Source: Desulfobacula sp. (GTDB lineage: Bacteria > Desulfobacterota > Desulfobacteria > Desulfobacterales > Desulfobacteraceae). Taken from it: a stretch of 5,299 nt of DNA. The DNA lies in NCBI GenBank assembly GCA_023144585.1, contig JAGLFI010000091.1, positions 1 to 5,299 of the forward strand. The letters run 5' to 3'. A program made the position numbers and the translations under genes. The notes under the pieces are model-generated. The model did no database searches. It was not told where the DNA came from and worked only from the letters and a program-made list of their open reading frames with translations. Shown one piece after another: positions 1-5,266 of this stretch; the stretch's first letter is position 1; each line of letters begins with the position of its first letter.

Positions 1-1
1 A

Positions 2-52
2 CCCCGTGAACGTATACAAAAATTTCTAAAAAACATTGCAGCAAACTTCTAA
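2..52 (+). CDS. Possible 3' end of an upstream gene (partial)
   Basis: One + frame is open from the window edge to a TAA at 50-52 and reads PRERIQKFLKNIAANF. It has the lysine/alanine/isoleucine-rich, amphipathic look of a real C-terminal helix. It ends four bases before the -35 box of the next promoter, a natural gene boundary. Sixteen codons are far too few to name a family, and an open frame of this length is expected by chance, so this is offered only as the most likely tail of the preceding gene. Confidence 0.3.
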   Translation, partial: PRERIQKFLKNIAANF

Positions 53-86
53 TATTTGACAAATAATTTAGCAAAGCTTATAATAT
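40..86 (+). repeat. Imperfect direct repeat around the toxin-antitoxin promoter
   Basis: The 16-mer AGCAAACTTCTAATAT (40-55) recurs as the 17-mer AGCAAAGCTTATAATAT (70-86), with one inserted base and one mismatch. The copies start 30 bp apart, close to three helical turns. They sit either side of the -35 box, and the second copy covers the -10 box. Ribbon-helix-helix antitoxins commonly repress their own promoters by binding repeated sites, so these are candidate operator half-sites. That role is inferred; AT-rich sequence makes chance similarity easy. Confidence 0.4.
56..84 (+). promoter_or_regulatory. Consensus sigma-70 promoter for the toxin-antitoxin operon
   Basis: A perfect TTGACA (-35, 56-61) and a perfect TATAAT (-10, 79-84) are separated by 17 bp, the optimal spacing. 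Transcription would start near 91 and give a leader of about 33 nt before the ATG at 124. A full 12/12 match is unusual for a chromosomal promoter. It fits an operon that is strongly transcribed unless held down by its own antitoxin. Confidence 0.85.
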
Positions 87-123
87 ACCTAAAGTTGGCT
101 ATATATAACGAAAGGGGTATAAT

Positions 124-435
124 ATGCAAAGCGCTACCTTACATATTAAAGTAAAACCGGAAATTGCCAAAGGCTTAAAATTATTGTCAAAAAAAAAAGA
201 GACCTCTGTTGGAGAGCTTATAAGGCAAGCTGTTTTTTCATGCTATCAACTTGAGTTTCTTGGCCTCAATCAAAGACAGAAACATGCGATTGCAGCATTT
301 CAGGGAGGATATATCAGCCTTGGAAAGCTGGCTGAAAAAATGGGAATGACTATATGGGATATCCGTATTTGGCTTGAGGAACACGATATTTTACAAAATA
401 ATTTCTTTCAGGAAAGTGATATAGAGAATGCCTGA
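124..435 (+). CDS. Antitoxin, RHH-like N-terminus plus UPF0175-like HTH
   Basis: This is probably the DNA-binding antitoxin that neutralises the PIN toxin encoded immediately downstream. The ATG has a good Shine-Dalgarno, AAAGGGG at 111-117, six bases upstream. The N-terminus has a ribbon-helix-helix outline: a short alternating strand (TLHIKV, 5-10), helix (about 12-25) and second helix (SVGELIRQAV, 28-37). Residues about 64-89 (ISLGKLAEKMGMTIWDIRIWL, then EEHDI) match the helix-turn-helix pattern of UPF0175 proteins, which usually pair with DUF3368-type PIN toxins. The acidic, Phe-containing tail (about 90-103) is the likely toxin-binding part. The stop overlaps the toxin start by 8 bp, so translation is probably coupled. 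A run of ten A residues at 189-198 (codons 22-25) is a potential slippage site. The family call rests on motif appearance only. Confidence 0.72.
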   Translation: MQSATLHIKVKPEIAKGLKLLSKKKETSVGELIRQAVFSCYQLEFLGLNQRQKHAIAAFQGGYISLGKLAEKMGMTIWDIRIWLEEHDILQNNFFQESDIENA

Positions 436-925
436 AAAAAGCTGGTATTTTGACACTGTCTCCCTCAGCAATTTCCTGTTCTCCGGGGCAGATTCTCTTT
501 TAAAAACAAGATATCACAAGCGTGGATGTATTACATGGGAAATATATGATGAATTATGTGCCGGATTTGTTAAATATCCGGCACTGAAAAAGATTGAAAC
601 ATTACTCGGAAATAAAACATTCATGCTTGTTCCTTTGTCAGATCAGGCCAGACAATTATATTCCAGCCTGATTGTCCATTTAGGTAAGTGTGAGGCATCA
701 TGCATTGCTGTGGCAAAAACATCTAAAGGAATTGTGGTAACAGATGATCGTTCGGCAAGACAGCAATGCGGTCATTCGCGTGTCCCGTTTACAGGTACCA
801 TCGACATATTAAAAGCCTCTGTGATGGATGAAACAATTAATTTAAGCCAGGCTGATGTTTATCTTGGCAAAATGATCAAACAAGGGTTCTATTCTCCTGT
901 TCGAAGTATATCTGAAATCATATGA
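428..925 (+). CDS. PIN-domain toxin (VapC/DUF3368-like ribonuclease)
   Basis: This is a probable metal-dependent ribonuclease toxin acting on cellular RNA when freed from its antitoxin. The four-acid PIN layout is visible: D9 in the first strand (WYFDTVSLSNFL), E42 in the early helix (WEIYDEL), E89 in a motif of the form LGKxEASCIAVA, and D106/D107 in VVTDDRSAR, followed by the GTIDIL segment (123-128) typical of the DUF3368/COG2405 branch. At 165 aa the length is normal and no catalytic acid is missing, so it looks active. It overlaps the antitoxin by 8 bp. GGAAAG at 411-416 is rather far upstream for a ribosome site, which supports coupled translation and lower toxin than antitoxin synthesis. 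The RNA target cannot be read from the sequence. The PIN fold is likely; the exact subfamily is less sure. Confidence 0.8.
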   Translation: MPEKSWYFDTVSLSNFLFSGADSLLKTRYHKRGCITWEIYDELCAGFVKYPALKKIETLLGNKTFMLVPLSDQARQLYSSLIVHLGKCEASCIAVAKTSKGIVVTDDRSARQQCGHSRVPFTGTIDILKASVMDETINLSQADVYLGKMIKQGFYSPVRSISEII

Positions 926-1099
926 ACAGCCGCCCTGGGCCTGCGAGAAAAACCTGTCACAAGATTTATCAACACTATCAAAAAAAAAGAATCCATGCTA
1001 ATTGATTGAATCCGCTGCAGCAGTATGACCGATGATATGAAAAAAAAGCAGGTTTAATGATTTCTGAAAGAATAAAGGCACTTGGATTGAGATAGAAAA
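926..1099 (+). other. Spacer with short coding scraps, no intact gene
   Basis: The stretch carries no intact gene and no convincing hairpin terminator. An ATG at 922-924 overlaps the toxin TGA in ATGA fashion and opens a 27-codon frame ending at 1005, with no recognisable family. A second fragment ends at the TAG at 1093-1095 and reads KKAGLMISERIKALGLR. It contains its own ATG at 1057, with a GCAGG four bases upstream, but an in-frame stop at 1033 cuts it off. These look like remnants of one or more decayed genes between the toxin operon and the kinase-like gene. A/T homopolymers (nine A at 980-988) are frequent. Confidence 0.4.
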
Positions 1100-2026
1100 A
1101 TGATGACCAAAAAAGAAGACAAGAAAACCCATACCAAATATTATAAAGTTGCCGGCATCACTATTGAAGTGAATTCGGATTATCCAATTTCAGAAAATAC
1201 TTTTCATCCAAAATTTAAACTTTTTGAGGTTGATGGTCCCGGTGATGATAATGTTATCATCAATCATCATTTTTCCATACCAGAATTTCCAAAAGATATA
1301 TTCATACCTGAGAACAGAGTGTATAAACAATTCTCATGGGATGTTTATAAAAAAAACTCTGCCTGGTATTATAAATTTATTCCTTCATATCCAACCGATC
1401 CGAACCATACACTTTACGCTGTGTTTAACGACGATCATTCAGTGGGTAGAGTATATACTGATGATATTGATGAAAAGAAATATTGGACCGGTCGATTTGA
1501 ATCTCTGACACTCTTCAATACTGATAAAGTTCTGTTAAGCAAATTAATGTCCGACAGGGAGGGTGGGCTATTACATTGTAACGGCATAAGAACTGCCGAA
1601 GGTTGTTTGCTGTTAACCGGAACATCTGGAGCCGGGAAGGCAACTCTTTCGAAAATACTTTTTAATAATAACTATGACTTCATTGGTGATGATGTCATGA
1701 TTATCAACAAGCAGGATAATATTTTTCATGCCCATGGGCTTTGGTGTCACGGGTCACAACCAATTACTACATCAGGTGTGTACCCTTTGAAAGCTATTCT
1801 TTTCCTTGAGCACTATGATGAAAATAGAATCACCTTGATCTCACCTCCAAAAGACAGAGTTTATCCTTTATTATCAGCTCTGGTAAAACCAATCCTCTCT
1901 AAAAAAAGTTGGAATCACTCTTTTGATTTTCTGGAATCCGTAATTAAAGGAGTTCCCTGCTATTGTATTCAATTTAATCTTTCCGGGAAGATTATAAACA
2001 ATATTCAAAAAATCTGGAGACCATAA
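1100..2026 (+). CDS. HPr kinase-like P-loop protein (ScmC/RiPP-cassette type)
   Basis: This resembles the HprK-like kinases found with PqqD-like proteins in peptide-modification cassettes (for example SynChlorMet ScmC and lasso-peptide kinases), rather than true HPr kinase. The N-terminal part (about 14-60; YYKVAGITIEVNS, FHPKFKLFEV) has the beta-rich opening of that group. The P-loop is at 174-180 in LLTGTSGAGKATL, preceded by the family's LHCNGI segment (158-163). An acidic pair follows in FIGDDVMII (D197, D198). The residue after the P-loop lysine is Ala181 where Ser or Thr normally binds Mg-ATP, one base from a Ser codon (GCA for TCA), so catalysis is doubtful. There is a double ATG at 1100 and 1103; the ribosome site is weak. 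Length of 308 aa is normal. A PqqD-like start lies 2 bp downstream, while the rest of a cassette (radical SAM enzymes, precursor) is absent. Its last 35 bp are overlapped by an opposite-strand reading frame. Confidence 0.7.
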   Translation: MMTKKEDKKTHTKYYKVAGITIEVNSDYPISENTFHPKFKLFEVDGPGDDNVIINHHFSIPEFPKDIFIPENRVYKQFSWDVYKKNSAWYYKFIPSYPTDPNHTLYAVFNDDHSVGRVYTDDIDEKKYWTGRFESLTLFNTDKVLLSKLMSDREGGLLHCNGIRTAEGCLLLTGTSGAGKATLSKILFNNNYDFIGDDVMIINKQDNIFHAHGLWCHGSQPITTSGVYPLKAILFLEHYDENRITLISPPKDRVYPLLSALVKPILSKKSWNHSFDFLESVIKGVPCYCIQFNLSGKIINNIQKIWRP

Positions 2027-2028
2027 AA

Positions 2029-2109
2029 ATGACTGTAGGTGACATTGATATCAAAGCAAAGTATAAAATTTCAATTGATGTTATTTTCAGGGAAATAGAG
2101 GCCGAATAA
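2029..2109 (+). pseudogene. Truncated 5' end of a PqqD-like (RiPP recognition) gene
   Basis: A 26-codon frame starts two bases after the kinase-like stop and ends at TAA 2107-2109. Residues about 12-26, YKISIDVIFREIEAE, fit the opening of PqqD-like proteins, which usually run (I/V)xxDVVFREIxGEAVLLNL and then a Gly-rich segment. Here the similarity stops just after the FREIEAE stretch, and the bases beyond about 2103 are better explained as the antisense of the leftward gene. PqqD-like domains bind the leader of a precursor peptide, and HprK-like and PqqD-like genes are often adjacent, which supports the call. I infer that the gene was cut by a rearrangement at about 2100. The similarity is short, so chance remains possible. 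Confidence 0.5.
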
Positions 2110-2110
2110 A
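2095..2110. other. Probable rearrangement breakpoint
   Basis: Two different genes appear to end here from opposite sides. Rightward, the PqqD-like frame loses its family pattern around 2103. Leftward, the secreted protein of 2504-1992 reads naturally to residue ~135 (IAFYSPSKNRVFYSA, codon at 2100-2102) and then continues as the antisense of the PqqD-like and kinase-like genes. A single deletion, inversion or insertion joint explains both truncations. I see no IS ends or target duplication at the joint, so an illegitimate event is the simplest reading. Confidence 0.5.
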
Positions 2111-2517
2111 ATACCCTGTTTTTAGATGGTGAATAAAATGCTATATACTCCACATCAATATTGTAAATTCGGTAAAAATTCTTTTGCACTTCTTTTTCAT
2201 TGGGATGAATAACGATAGAAAACATAAGTTGAGGCGGAAACATATCTAAGACCATCATGACTTTTTCAACAATAAAATTGATCTTTGCTATTACCTTTTC
2301 TTCTATGGTATCTCCTCTGGTCCTCCCCATTTGTGATTTAAGTCGCCCCATGTATAATTCATTATTAAATTCCCGCAAATCATCATGATCAAAATAAGTA
2401 ATTGTGGCATATCTTGAGTCAAGTGCATGAGCAGCACACTCTAGAGAGAAAGAAAAAAATATTCCCAGAAAAACCATAATGTAGATGGGCTTGAAACGAA
2501 TCATTGAAGATTATTCC

Positions 2518-3132
2518 CTATAATCTATCTCGGGAAAATGTATAATCATTTATCATGGTATGAACATTTTTTTGACTCTCCAGTATTTGATCAAGGAAAG
2601 GCTCTGCCTTGCTGATATCCATATCCGTATCTTTCAAAATTTTTCTCAATTGATGGACTGAGATTTCAATCTTTGAATTAAATGTTTCAATTAAAGATAA
2701 TTGCTCAGAAAGAATAAAATTAAAGGCATTTATTTTTAGTGCCAATTTTTTGCCTTCATCCTTTTGGCGCAAGATAATTTTATCTGAAAGATCACCTCCC
2801 ACCATTGCATCAAAAGTTTTTTCAAACCGATAAAAAGGGCCTACGACCCTGTGGGTTAGAAACAGGGTGATGATGACCACAAGCCCACCCCCAAGGACAA
2901 TGAACAGCCATTGGGTGCTGAGAATTTTTTTAAACAGGATATCCGGTGTGATGCCAAGTTGGAGATGGTAATTTTCATAAGCAATGGAAAGCGTGTTAGA
3001 AGTAAAAAAGCTGAACACGCCTATAAACAAAATACTTCCAATTGTAGCCAGAAGAAAATAATTAAAAATATAACGTCCCTGAAATTCTTTATTAATAAAA
3101 TAGTTTCGCCGCTTATATTGCTGACTATTCAT
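2518..3132 (-). CDS. Two-helix membrane protein with HAMP domain
   Basis: The protein has a basic N-terminus (KRR), a first membrane helix at about 21-43, a short extracytoplasmic loop, and a second helix at about 73-93. A HAMP-like linker follows (about 94-145: THRVVGPFYRFEKTFDAM, then GGDL and EGKKLALKINAFN), then a coiled-coil tail to residue 204. There is no kinase, GGDEF or methyl-accepting domain, so it is not a complete sensor. It may relay or organise envelope signals with a partner; that is inference. The start is set by GAGGG at 3136-3140, only a few bases upstream, and the ATG overlaps the previous gene's terminal TAG by 8 bp, so the two were translationally coupled. The frame is intact. 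The next gene follows after 13 bp. Confidence 0.7.
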   Translation of the reverse strand: MNSQQYKRRNYFINKEFQGRYIFNYFLLATIGSILFIGVFSFFTSNTLSIAYENYHLQLGITPDILFKKILSTQWLFIVLGGGLVVIITLFLTHRVVGPFYRFEKTFDAMVGGDLSDKIILRQKDEGKKLALKINAFNFILSEQLSLIETFNSKIEISVHQLRKILKDTDMDISKAEPFLDQILESQKNVHTMINDYTFSRDRL

Positions 3133-3801
3133 TTTCCCTCCATATTTCAGCTGTTTGTCTGATTGTATCTTCCATGCGCCAGAAGCTGTTCCTTTTTTTT
3201 ATCCTGAATAAAAAGAGAAACTCGTTTAATATCAAACTCTTCTTTTTTGTTTGAGACCTCTTTCTTTTGGATATCATCAAGCATGTACACAAAAATTCCG
3301 AAATTAGTTTTCTTGAGTTTAGAAGATTTTCCAACATTTAAATTCAATACCATTGGTTCTCTTTTGTGCATCTTTCAGATTTGGATCAATCATCTTGGTA
3401 AAGAAAAGTCTGCTTTGAATCAATGTTTCATATTTTGCAATCTCATCATTGGTAACATCCACCACCAGAGAATCCCATTTTCGGTCCAGAAGAATTTTTA
3501 TCAAAGACTGCTCATAAAAATTTTCAACAGAACGTCTAAAGCTTTCTTTCTTATTCATATCCATCTTGATCGCTTCCTGGATAAGAATCTGTCTGTCGAT
3601 GACCGACTCAATAAATTGTTCCCGGCTCATAACATGAGATGTCTTTGCATGTAACATTTTTTTAAATTCATCTTCGGAGATAATCCGATCGTTTATTGAT
3701 AAAAATGGTTTTGAAATTTCAACACGGGTATCAAACAATCCATAGGCTGCCAAGCCGGAAAAAACAATCATGATCGCAATAATGTAATAAATATACTTCA
3801 T
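3125..3801 (-). pseudogene. SurA-N-like membrane-anchored chaperone, two frameshifts
   Basis: The start has AAGGA at 3812-3816 about ten bases upstream. Residues 4-22 form a signal anchor; about 35-130 (ISKPFLSINDRIISEDEFKK, then SREQFIESVIDRQILIQEAI) match the SurA N-terminal helical chaperone fold, as in envelope peptidyl-prolyl isomerases, with no PPIase domain visible. This frame stops at 3319, but coding sense continues in a second frame (from about 3371: NLNVGKSSKLKKTNFGIFVYMLDDIQ, VSLFIQDKKKEQLLA) and then a third (MEDTIRQTAEIWRENE) ending at the TAG at 3125-3127. That stop overlaps the HAMP ATG by 8 bp, which supports the third frame as the original end. Both shifts go the same way (+1, or a loss of 2 mod 3): one within 3319-3371, the other near 3172-3178, after LLA. 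An eight-T run at 3193-3200 lies nearby. Either the gene is broken or the sequence has indel errors. Confidence 0.68.
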
Positions 3802-3823
3802 TCTGATTCAGTCCTTTAAAAAA

Positions 3824-4252
3824 TTAATTATCAACAATCAAACGGCCTGTATTTCTTTCTACCTGAATGCATCTGTCATCATAGAGCATTCGCATATTAT
3901 AGTCTTTAATATTTGTTATTTCAAGTTCGGGCAGGCCGTTGTCTTTGAGCCATTTCCGAATAATCGGCAATTGTTCGGGGTCTTGAACCCTGGCAGTGAA
4001 TATCTTGACTCTTATGCCATTATTGATCATTTTTTTCACCAGCACCAGCATTGCAGGAACCGGTTCTCCAACCTCATCGTATGAGGACATCCTGTCGTAA
4101 TAAGCCAGTGTTCCGTCAAGATCCACACCGGTCCAGATTTTAGGCAGTTCATTATATGAATAATCCAGGGGTTGATCAGAAGAATGGATGGAATATTCCC
4201 TGGAAACTTCCTCTTTTGCTTTTTTTAAATATTTTTTTATTGAATTTAGCAT
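3824..4252 (-). CDS. Small HAD-superfamily phosphatase-like protein
   Basis: This is a compact cytoplasmic HAD-fold protein of 142 aa with no signal peptide or membrane helix. Motif I is GVDLDGTLAYYD (D44 nucleophile, D46 acid/base), motif II is KIFTAR (T86), a lysine at K116 (NIKDYN) is a candidate motif III, and motif IV is MLYDDRCIQVERNTG (D125/D126). The closing NTG and DDRxIQV layout is seen in small HAD proteins of phages and bacteria acting on small phosphorylated substrates; the substrate is unknown. The first ~40 residues are a charged helix ahead of the fold. The Shine-Dalgarno-like AAAAGGA sits only 1-2 bases before the ATG, too close to be ideal, and no better start is seen. It is the first gene of the leftward operon, with 22 bp to the next gene. 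Confidence 0.8.
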   Translation of the reverse strand: MLNSIKKYLKKAKEEVSREYSIHSSDQPLDYSYNELPKIWTGVDLDGTLAYYDRMSSYDEVGEPVPAMLVLVKKMINNGIRVKIFTARVQDPEQLPIIRKWLKDNGLPELEITNIKDYNMRMLYDDRCIQVERNTGRLIVDN

Positions 4253-4305
4253 ATCCTTTTATATAATATATAATTTGTTGAAAACAAATAAAAAGGGAGT
4301 ATTTC
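4253..4305. promoter_or_regulatory. AT-rich divergent promoter region
   Basis: This 53-bp spacer serves the leftward HAD operon and the rightward TPR gene. For the TPR gene, two TATAAT boxes lie at 4262-4267 and 4269-4274. TTGAAT at 4240-4245, inside the 5' end of the HAD gene, is 16 bp upstream of the first box (4/6 match to the -35 consensus). The leftward promoter is unclear, because the same AT-rich run offers several weak -10 options very near the ATG. AAAGGGAG at 4293-4300 is the strong ribosome site of the TPR gene and supports its TTG start at 4306. Confidence 0.5.
4273..4289. repeat. 7-bp-arm palindrome ATTTGTT-GAA-AACAAAT
   Basis: The two arms are perfect inverted copies (ATTTGTT at 4273-4279, AACAAAT at 4283-4289) around a three-base centre. 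They lie between the putative -10 boxes and the ribosome site of the TPR gene. The position fits an operator for a dimeric regulator controlling both divergent units. The AT-rich, short arms make this only a candidate. Confidence 0.35.
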
Positions 4306-5221
4306 TTGAAAAAAATTATATTTTTAATTTTTGTATCCTTAATTTTTTATACCATAGTTATTGCCGAATCCCAAAAGGAACTGTTTGATAAAGGTGTCCT
4401 CTTTTTTAAGCAAGGGCAGCACCAACAGGCTATTGAGATATTCTCAAAACTAATTGAGATCGCTCCCGGCAATGCAGAGGCCTATAAAAACCGTGGCGTT
4501 TCTTATATGAAACAGGAAAAATTTGATCTTGCAATTGAAGATTTTGAAAAAGCAAAAGAACTGTTTCCTGAACTGAAGGGACTTTATAGTAATCTGGGTG
4601 TGGCGTGGTATTATAAAAAAGAGTATGAAAAACCCATTGAAAATGATGAAATCGGAATGGCACCGGAAAATCATGTGGCCTATTTTAACCGGGCATTGTG
4701 TCTTGCCGAACTCGATAAAAATAAAGAGGCCCTTGATGATCTTTCAAAAACACTGAGTCTCAAACCTGATTTTTACTGGGCAATCTGTTATAAGGCAGAT
4801 CTGCTTGCTCTGGAAGGAGAAGATATCAGGGCCATTGAAACCTATGAGGAAGCCATCAAACGGGACTCGAACAATACGTATGCAACAGAAAAGCTTGTTC
4901 AACTCAAGCAAAAAACAAAGAAAGAAGAACAATCTGCGTTGTCACAAAATAAACCTGAAAAGATTAAAGAGCCAAGCAATGGCTATTGCCCTTCAGGCAG
5001 GCGCTTTTCTCAACCAGGCAAATGCCAATAAGATGAATGCCAAATTGATCAAAAACGGGTTTGACTCAAGGGTGCTGATTCTTAAAGATTCCAGGGACAG
5101 AACCTGGTATCTGGTGAGATCCGGCAGTTATACAAACCGAGATGGAGCTCAAAAGGCCTGCCTGTCATTAAAGCAAAACCTTGGCATCAAGCCTTTGATC
5201 CGCCCCGTCGGCACCTGGTAA
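4306..5221 (+). pseudogene. Secreted TPR-SPOR protein, frameshifted before SPOR domain
   Basis: The product would be an exported envelope protein joining protein-binding TPR helices to a SPOR (peptidoglycan/septum-binding) domain. It starts with TTG at 4306, six bases after AAAGGGAG. Residues 1-20 are a signal peptide. TPR units run from about 23 to 190 (for example YKNRGVSYMKQEKFDLAIEDF; the third is degenerate), followed by a Lys/Glu-rich linker. This frame stops at 5029-5031 in a nonsense tail. The frame one base later continues through AIALQAGAFLNQANA, KLIKNGFDSRVLILKD, TWYLVRSGSYTNRDGAQKA, a clear SPOR repeat, to TAA at 5219-5221. The indel must lie between about 4905 and 4985. The heptamer context does not fit programmed -1 shifting, and a +1 shift is required. 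It diverges from the HAD operon. Without the SPOR domain the truncated protein could still be made. Confidence 0.75.
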
Positions 5222-5266
5222 TATTATTTTGCCTGACAGCATTATTTAGACTGGTAATATTATTTT
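5215..5266 (+). repeat. Perfect 16-bp direct repeat after the TPR-SPOR gene
   Basis: CTGGTAATATTATTTT occurs at 5215-5230, covering the SPOR stop codon, and again at 5251-5266, with a 20-bp gap (period 36). The bases flanking the two copies differ, so the identity is confined to the 16 bp. No clear hairpin accompanies it. The T-rich ends could form a weak terminator-like tract, but a short tandem duplication or a slipped-strand product is equally likely. No other gene is seen from 5222 to the window end. Confidence 0.6.

Larger units (their letters stand above)
1992..2504 (-). pseudogene. Secreted protein of unknown function, C-terminally truncated
   Basis: The N-terminus is a clear signal peptide: two basic residues, a hydrophobic stretch (about 7-22) and a likely cut after AHA (25-27), giving an exported, probably periplasmic protein. 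The body (28-135) includes DHDDLREFNNEL, then FPPQLMFSIVIH and YIAFYSPSKNRVFYSA. This pattern recalls secreted zinc-protease-like proteins in which an HExxH helix follows a YSP…YSA stretch; no HExxH is present here. From residue ~136 to the stop the sequence is antisense to the PqqD-like remnant and to the end of the kinase-like gene, so the native C-terminus seems lost. AGGGA lies at 2515-2519 just upstream of the start. It follows the HAMP gene by 13 bp in the same operon. Full-length homologues were not checked, and the protease suggestion is weak. Confidence 0.55.

Noticed and set aside
926..1099. Rho-independent terminator after the toxin gene
   Set aside because: GCCC-T-GGGC near 932-940 has a one-base loop and no following T-run, so it is not a workable terminator.
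1224..1508. 94-codon open frame inside the kinase-like gene
   Set aside because: It lies wholly in another frame of a well-supported gene and is rich in Ile/Leu/Thr with no family features; a shadow.
2104..2145. Reading on from the PqqD-like start as NTLFLDGE, as if it were the middle of PqqD with two stop codons
   Set aside because: The same bases encode IDVEYIAFYSPSKNRVFYSA on the minus strand, which is the better-supported gene, so the resemblance is coincidental.
2911..3654. Plus-strand open frames opposite the HAMP and SurA-like genes
   Set aside because: They overlap better-supported minus-strand genes and carry no recognisable motif.
4430..4932. Minus-strand open frames opposite the TPR gene
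   Set aside because: They are antisense shadows of helical repeats; composition is Phe/Cys/Leu-rich and no start site is convincing.
4905..4985. Programmed frameshifting into the SPOR domain
   Set aside because: A +1 shift is needed. The A-run here (CAAAAAAC near 4910) is not phased as a slippery heptamer, and -1 slippage would give the wrong frame.
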